A stretch of 64,000 nucleotides of DNA, taken from Blastococcus sp. CT_GayMR20 (GTDB lineage Bacteria > Actinomycetota > Actinomycetes > Mycobacteriales > Geodermatophilaceae). A program made the position numbers and the translations under genes. Position 1 is the first letter of the stretch; every line of letters starts with the position of its first letter. The notes beneath the pieces were generated by a model, which saw only the letters and a list, made by a program, of their open reading frames with translations, had not been told where the DNA came from and made no database searches. Of this stretch, positions 59,945-64,000 are shown in pieces. Where the stretch lies: contig NZ_SPQM01000009.1 of NCBI RefSeq assembly GCF_004570345.1, positions 13,572 to 77,571 on the forward strand, in the 5' to 3' direction.

Positions 59945-61708
59945 ATGGCCCAGCCCGCGACCGACCGCGACTCGACGAGACGCTCGCGCAGTGCGCCGAC
60001 CGACCGCCCGGCGGGCCGTCCGGCCGATCCGCCGGAGGAGGCGGCCGAGGCCGTCATGGGGCTGGACATGGTCCTCGTCGACGCCGCTCGCGGACCGCTG
60101 CGCCGGCTCGTCCCCCCCGCCGGGACGGCGCTGCGCTTCGGCTCCGCGCTCGCCAGGCAGCCCGGCACGGTGGCGTCCCGGGCCACCGAGCTGGCCCGGG
60201 AGGTCGCGAAGATCGCAGCCGGGAGCTCGGAGCTGGCCCCCGGCAAGAAGGACAAGCGGTTCGCCGACCCCGCCTGGGCGGGCAACGGGCTGCTGCGGCG
60301 GGCCATGCAGCTGCACCTGGCCACCGCACGGACCGCGTGGGAGCTGATCGACGACGCAGAACTCGACTGGCAGGACGACGAGCGGATCCGCTTCACCGCG
60401 ACGAACCTGGTCGACGCCCTGGCCCCCAGCAACGTGCCGGTCGTCAACCCGCTGTCCCTGAAGGCTGCGATCGACACCGGAGGCAGGAGCGCCGTCCGGG
60501 GGCTGAAGCAGTTCGTGTCCGACCTGGCGACACCGCCGCGGGTGCCGTCGATGATCGACCCGGACGCGTTCACCGTCGGCGAGGACCTCGCGGCCACGCC
60601 GGGGGCCGTGGTCTTCCGCACCGAGGTCTTCGAGCTGATCCAGTACCGGCCGACGACGGAGACCGTCCGGGCGGTGCCGCTGCTGATGGTGCCGCCGACG
60701 ATCAACAAGTTCTACATCGCCGACCTCGCGCCGGGGCGCAGCATCATCGAGCACTACGTGGCCAGCGGCCAGCAGGTCTTCATGATGTCGTGGCGCAATC
60801 CCGACGAGCGCCACGCCGACTGGGGTCTGGACGCCTACGGCCAGGCCATCCTCGACGCGATGGACGCCGTCGAGCGCGTCACGGGCCAGGAGAAGGTCGC
60901 CCTCCAGGCGTTCTGCTCGGGCGGGATCATCACCTCGATGACCCTGGCCCACCTCGCCGCGACCGGCGGCCTGGACCGGGTGACCGCGCTCAGCCTCGCC
61001 GTCACCGTCCTGGACTGGGAACGGGCCGGCACCGTCTCGGCTCTCATGGACGAGGAGTCGATCAGGGCCGCGACGGAGAAGTCGCGCAAGAAGGGCTATC
61101 TGGACGGCGCCGGGCTGGCCGAGGTCTTCGCGTGGCTGCGGCCCAACGACCTGGTGTGGAACTACTGGGTCAACAACTACCTGCAGGGCAAGAAGCCGCC
61201 GAACTTCGACATCCTGTTCTGGAACGCCGACACCACCCGGATGAGCGCCGCGCTGCACCGCGACTTCATCGACATCGCGATCGGCAACGCCCTCACCCGG
61301 CCCGGCAAGGCGTCGATGCTCGGGACGCCGGTGGACCTGTCCACCGTCACGGTCGACTCCTACGTCACCGCCGGCATCGCCGACCACCTGTGCCCGTGGC
61401 AAGCCTGCTACCGCTCGACCCAGCTGCTCGGCGGGGACAGCCGGTTCATCCTGTCCACCAGCGGGCACATCGCCTCGCTGGTCAACCCGCCGGGCAACCC
61501 CAAGTCCACCTTCCAGGTCGCGGGCGATACGCCCGAGGACCCGAAGGAGTGGATGGCGCAGGCCGAGACCGTCCAGGGCTCGTGGTGGCCGGACTACATG
61601 ACGTGGCTGGGCGAACGGTCGGGCGAGGAGGTGCCCGCGCCGGAGAAGCTCGGTGGAGACCTGGAGCAGCTGGCCGAGGCGCCCGGCACCTATGTCTTCG
61701 ACAAGTAG
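59945..61708 (+). CDS. phaC: Polyhydroxyalkanoate synthase (PhaC-type)
   Basis: A 587-aa alpha/beta-hydrolase-fold PHA synthase that polymerises (R)-3-hydroxyacyl-CoA. The lipase-like box is AFCSGG with catalytic C324; Asp480 lies in AGIADHLCPW and His508 in STSGHIASLVNPP. The N-terminal domain carries NFDILFWNADTTRMSAALHR-like and WNYWVNNYLQGKKPPNFDI blocks typical of single-subunit synthases. The single-chain length fits class I/II rather than the PhaC-PhaE type. Its 3' end overlaps phaZ by 17 bp. The 158-bp gap upstream contains a possible ribosome site (GAGGAG) but no clear promoter. Confidence 0.93.
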   Translation: MAQPATDRDSTRRSRSAPTDRPAGRPADPPEEAAEAVMGLDMVLVDAARGPLRRLVPPAGTALRFGSALARQPGTVASRATELAREVAKIAAGSSELAPGKKDKRFADPAWAGNGLLRRAMQLHLATARTAWELIDDAELDWQDDERIRFTATNLVDALAPSNVPVVNPLSLKAAIDTGGRSAVRGLKQFVSDLATPPRVPSMIDPDAFTVGEDLAATPGAVVFRTEVFELIQYRPTTETVRAVPLLMVPPTINKFYIADLAPGRSIIEHYVASGQQVFMMSWRNPDERHADWGLDAYGQAILDAMDAVERVTGQEKVALQAFCSGGIITSMTLAHLAATGGLDRVTALSLAVTVLDWERAGTVSALMDEESIRAATEKSRKKGYLDGAGLAEVFAWLRPNDLVWNYWVNNYLQGKKPPNFDILFWNADTTRMSAALHRDFIDIAIGNALTRPGKASMLGTPVDLSTVTVDSYVTAGIADHLCPWQACYRSTQLLGGDSRFILSTSGHIASLVNPPGNPKSTFQVAGDTPEDPKEWMAQAETVQGSWWPDYMTWLGERSGEEVPAPEKLGGDLEQLAEAPGTYVFDK

Positions 61709-62534
61709 CCGGGTTCCCGTCGGTGGGGCGGCGTACGTCCGCACCGTGACGGCGGGTCGCCGGACGCTCCGGGTGGCCGTGCGCCCCGGAACGGACGAGT
61801 CCCTTCCGCCTTTCCTGCTGATGAACGGGATCGGGGCGAGCCTCGAGGTCCTGCAGCCGTTCGTGGACGCCCTCGACCGCCGGCGCACGGTGATCCGGTT
61901 CGACGTCCCCGGCGTGGGCGGATCGCCGCGGCCCGTCGTCCCCTACAACCTGGCCACCTTCAGCCCGGTGGTCGCCCGTGCGCTGACCCGGCTGGGTTTC
62001 GACGCGCCGGTCGACGTCCTCGGTCTGTCCTGGGGCGGCGGCCTGGCCCAGCACTTCGCCGCCCAGCACCGGAACCGGTGCCGGCGGCTCGTCCTCGCGG
62101 CGACCGCGACAGGCTCGCTGATGGTCCCGGCCAACCCGAGGGTGCTGGCGCGCATGCTGACCCCGAGACGGCACCGGGACCCCGACTACGCCCGCAGCAT
62201 CGCCGGGGAGATCTACGGCGGCACGATGCGCACCCACCCCGAGCGCGCGGCGCAGGTCCTGCACTCCGCGACCCGCCTCGGTCCGCGGCGGGGGTACTAC
62301 TACCAGCTGGCCGCCAGCACCGGCTGGAGCAGCCTGCCGTTCCTCAAGCTGATCCGGCAGCCGACGCTCATCGTGGCCGGGGACGACGACCCGATCGTCC
62401 CGCTGGTCAACGCGCGCATGATGGCGCGGCTCCTGCCCGACGCCCGCCTGCACGTCTACGAGGGCGGGCACATCGCGCTGGTCACGGAGGCTGCCGAGCT
62501 GGCACCGGTCATCGAGGACTTCCTGGACGCCTGA
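61692..62534 (+). CDS. phaZ: Poly(3-hydroxyalkanoate) depolymerase, alpha/beta hydrolase
   Basis: A 280-aa intracellular hydrolase closely resembling the medium-chain-length PHA depolymerase of pseudomonads: LLMNGIGASLEVLQPFVDAL, VIRFDVPGVGGSP, GLSWGGGLAQHFA with nucleophile S113, PTLIVAGDDDPIVPLVNARM with the catalytic Asp, and GGHIAL with H260. It would mobilise stored polymer made by PhaC. The ATG at 61692 lies inside the phaC coding region (17-bp overlap, different frame), so translation is likely coupled. The frame upstream to 61653 reads phaC sequence out of frame and is not expected to be used. Confidence 0.88.
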   Translation: MSSTSSRVPVGGAAYVRTVTAGRRTLRVAVRPGTDESLPPFLLMNGIGASLEVLQPFVDALDRRRTVIRFDVPGVGGSPRPVVPYNLATFSPVVARALTRLGFDAPVDVLGLSWGGGLAQHFAAQHRNRCRRLVLAATATGSLMVPANPRVLARMLTPRRHRDPDYARSIAGEIYGGTMRTHPERAAQVLHSATRLGPRRGYYYQLAASTGWSSLPFLKLIRQPTLIVAGDDDPIVPLVNARMMARLLPDARLHVYEGGHIALVTEAAELAPVIEDFLDA

Positions 62535-62920
62535 CAGAGGTCGGGAACCCGTCGCAGCGTCTTCACAGGTCCGCCGGAGCGGAATGTCAGACCCCCCGGC
62601 GATGCTCGCAGCAGTTCCCGAGCAACGGAGTGCGCGATGACCCGCAACGACAACCACCACAGCGCCGCCCCGTGGGCGTCGCCTTCCACCGGGAGCCGAC
62701 GCCTCCCTGCCCGGCTGCGGTCCCGGGGCGTGCTGACCGTTCCGCCCGCGCCCGGCACGGGGAGCCGGGGCGACCGCGCCGGCTCGTGACCCGGCGGCGC
62801 CCGGAACCCGGGCCTCCCCCCTGATGGTCGGGTTCTGACTTGAGTCGCTACAGCTTCGTCGAGCCCGTGCCGATGACCCCGTTGACGCACGGGGCGTAGC
62901 AGCACGGAGAGGAGACCGGG
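62535..62920. other. Gap between phaZ and the membrane sensor gene
   Basis: A 386-bp stretch whose only gene candidate is the 50-codon frame at 62637-62789. The rest shows no repeat, RNA gene or convincing hairpin. The 130 bases before 62921 should hold the promoter of the downstream gene; TTGACG occurs at 62882-62887 without a clear -10 partner. Confidence 0.4.
62637..62789 (+). CDS. Possible small basic peptide (50 aa)
   Basis: ATG with ACGGAG 7 nt upstream. The product is rich in Arg, Ser, Pro and Gly and begins MTRNDNHHSAAPWASP. It has no hydrophobic segment or recognisable motif, so only the ribosome site supports it. Confidence 0.3.
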   Translation: MTRNDNHHSAAPWASPSTGSRRLPARLRSRGVLTVPPAPGTGSRGDRAGS

Positions 62921-64000
62921 ATGTCGGCGATGCCGCAGGTGTCGGCTGCCGCGCGCCCGTCGTGGCTGACCACGACCCGGCGCATCGGCCTGCTGGTCAC
63001 GGTCGTGGCGGCGGTCGCGGCCGCGCTGTACGTCCTCGTGGTCCGTGACCTTCCCCGCCTCGAGGGTGGGTTCACCCTGCCCTGGCTGGTCTGGGTGGTG
63101 GCGTTCGCGGCCGGTGAGCTGCTCGTCGTGCACATCCAGCTGCAGAAGGACTCCCACTCCTTCTCGCTGGCCGATCTCGTGCTCGTCGCCGGTCTGTACC
63201 TCATCGCACCGGCCCAGCTGATCACCGCGCAGCTGGCCGGGGCCGCCCTCGCGCTGGTGCTGCACCGCCGCCAGTCCGGCCTCAAGCTCGCGTTCAACCT
63301 CGCCCAGTTCGCGCTGAGCGGGTGCCTCGCGACCATCCTCTTCGCCGCCATCTCGCAGGACGCCGCGCTCTCGGGCGCCTGGAACTGGGTCGCCGGCCTC
63401 GCGGCCGTGGCCGTCAGCACGCTCGCCGCCGGGCTGTGCATCTTCGCCGCGATCAGCCTCTCGCAGGGCTACCTGGGCCTGCGGGCGCTCCCGCGCATGC
63501 TCGCCCTCTCGATGCCCTTCGCTCTCGCGATGGCCGCGTTCGGGCTCCTCGCCGCCCAGATCGCCATGCAGAACCCGGCCTCGCTCATCCTGCTCGCGCT
63601 GCCGTCGGTGCTGCTCATCTCCGCCTACCGGGCCTACGCCAAGGCCCGCGAGCAGCAGAACAACCTGCGCCTCCTGCACGAGGTCACGTCACTGCTCTAC
63701 ACCAGCGACGACGCCCCCACCGCGCTCACCGACTTCCTGACCGCCGTCCGCGGTGCCTTCCGGGCCGCGGACGCCGAGCTCGTCCTCTTCGGTGAGGACG
63801 ACGACGCCGTCCCCACCCTGAGCCGCAGCCGCGAGGGCGAAGCCCCCGTCGCACTGCTGCCGATGGAGCACCGGGCGGACGCCGACCGGCTGGTCGCGTT
63901 CGCCGAGGAGAGCGGCGTGCCGACGACGAGGACGGGCGCTCCGGGCGGGACCGAGCTGGAGCGCTACGCCGCCCGGCACGGCCTCAAGGACGCCATGATG
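62921..64000 (+). CDS. Membrane-anchored sensor protein, N-terminal part (cut by window end)
   Basis: Open for 360 codons to the window end. The ATG is preceded by GGAGAGGAG. Residues about 20-235 contain seven or eight hydrophobic segments (starting IGLLVTVVAAVAAALYVLVV and including SFSLADLVLVAGLYLIAPAQ), an integral-membrane sensory input module. A linker helix follows (AYAKAREQQNNLRLLHEVTS), then the start of a GAF-like domain (LLYTSDDAPTALTDFLTAV, RGAFRAADAELVLF). In this kind of genome the arrangement most often continues into GGDEF or GGDEF-EAL domains for cyclic-di-GMP turnover, but that part is outside the window, so the output function is inference. Confidence 0.75.
   Translation, partial: MSAMPQVSAAARPSWLTTTRRIGLLVTVVAAVAAALYVLVVRDLPRLEGGFTLPWLVWVVAFAAGELLVVHIQLQKDSHSFSLADLVLVAGLYLIAPAQLITAQLAGAALALVLHRRQSGLKLAFNLAQFALSGCLATILFAAISQDAALSGAWNWVAGLAAVAVSTLAAGLCIFAAISLSQGYLGLRALPRMLALSMPFALAMAAFGLLAAQIAMQNPASLILLALPSVLLISAYRAYAKAREQQNNLRLLHEVTSLLYTSDDAPTALTDFLTAVRGAFRAADAELVLFGEDDDAVPTLSRSREGEAPVALLPMEHRADADRLVAFAEESGVPTTRTGAPGGTELERYAARHGLKDAMM

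Noticed and set aside
1..64000. tRNA, rRNA or riboswitch genes
   Set aside because: No cloverleaf, rRNA-like stretch or recognisable riboswitch core was found by reading either strand; a covariance-model search was not possible.

Overview
The window is very GC-rich DNA from an actinobacterium, most likely a Geodermatophilaceae-type genus. That placement is inference, from base composition, frequent GTG starts, leaderless-looking genes, a DUF222/HNH endonuclease gene and gene content; no 16S rRNA or marker search was possible.

The dominating feature is a giant inverted repeat. Bases 1-25161 are repeated in reverse complement at 25269-50429 around a 107-bp unique spacer (25162-25268). Every position x in the left arm maps to 50430-x in the right arm with no indel, and the encoded proteins are the same. 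The left arm runs off the window, so the palindrome is longer than seen here. The fold-back lies inside a sensor histidine kinase gene, at a 12-nt sequence that is its own inverted partner across the spacer. A 25-kb perfect bacterial palindrome is improbable in vivo, so an assembly or amplification fold-back is the leading explanation. The right arm is the natural continuation of the unique sequence 50430-64000. All genes at 1-25161 should therefore be regarded as second copies until reads prove otherwise.

Reading one arm from the centre outward (right arm, left to right), the content is: a truncated histidine kinase; a PaaI-like thioesterase; cysQ, cysD and cysN (sulfate assimilation) with a SigR-like promoter before cysD; a convergent cytochrome P450; a 56-aa acidic protein; an RsbW-like ATPase; a 16-bp-periodic repeat array next to a small HTH protein; a membrane protein; the HrpA helicase; a MarR-DHA2 efflux operon with a clear operator; the 3' stub of an HNH endonuclease gene; a 4.65-kb serine-integrase element; the 5' part of the same HNH gene; a large acyl-CoA dehydrogenase; a 52-aa membrane peptide; an MFS transporter; a YihY/BrkB membrane protein; and a PspC-domain protein.

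The integrated element (6066-10718, copy 39712-44364) is the most interesting biology. A large serine recombinase inserted it into the HNH gene at a TCGC core, and the interrupted gene can be rebuilt exactly in frame. Its cargo has a composition unlike the host: an Abi-alpha (DUF4393) protein followed by a RelA/SpoT-domain nucleotide pyrophosphokinase, both apparently leaderless. This is a good candidate for a two-gene abortive-infection module.

The unique right part (50430-64000) carries a hemerythrin-like protein, a glutaryl-CoA-dehydrogenase-like enzyme, a frameshifted enoyl-CoA hydratase and an orphan OpuAC-like lipoprotein. These are followed by a tightly overlapping five-gene envelope-lipid operon (PAP2-kinase fusion, lipoprotein, AglD/MprF-like flippase, two PAP2 phosphatases). 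Next come a DUF732 protein, phaC and phaZ (polyhydroxyalkanoate synthesis and mobilisation), a possible 50-aa peptide, and the start of a membrane sensor protein cut by the window end.
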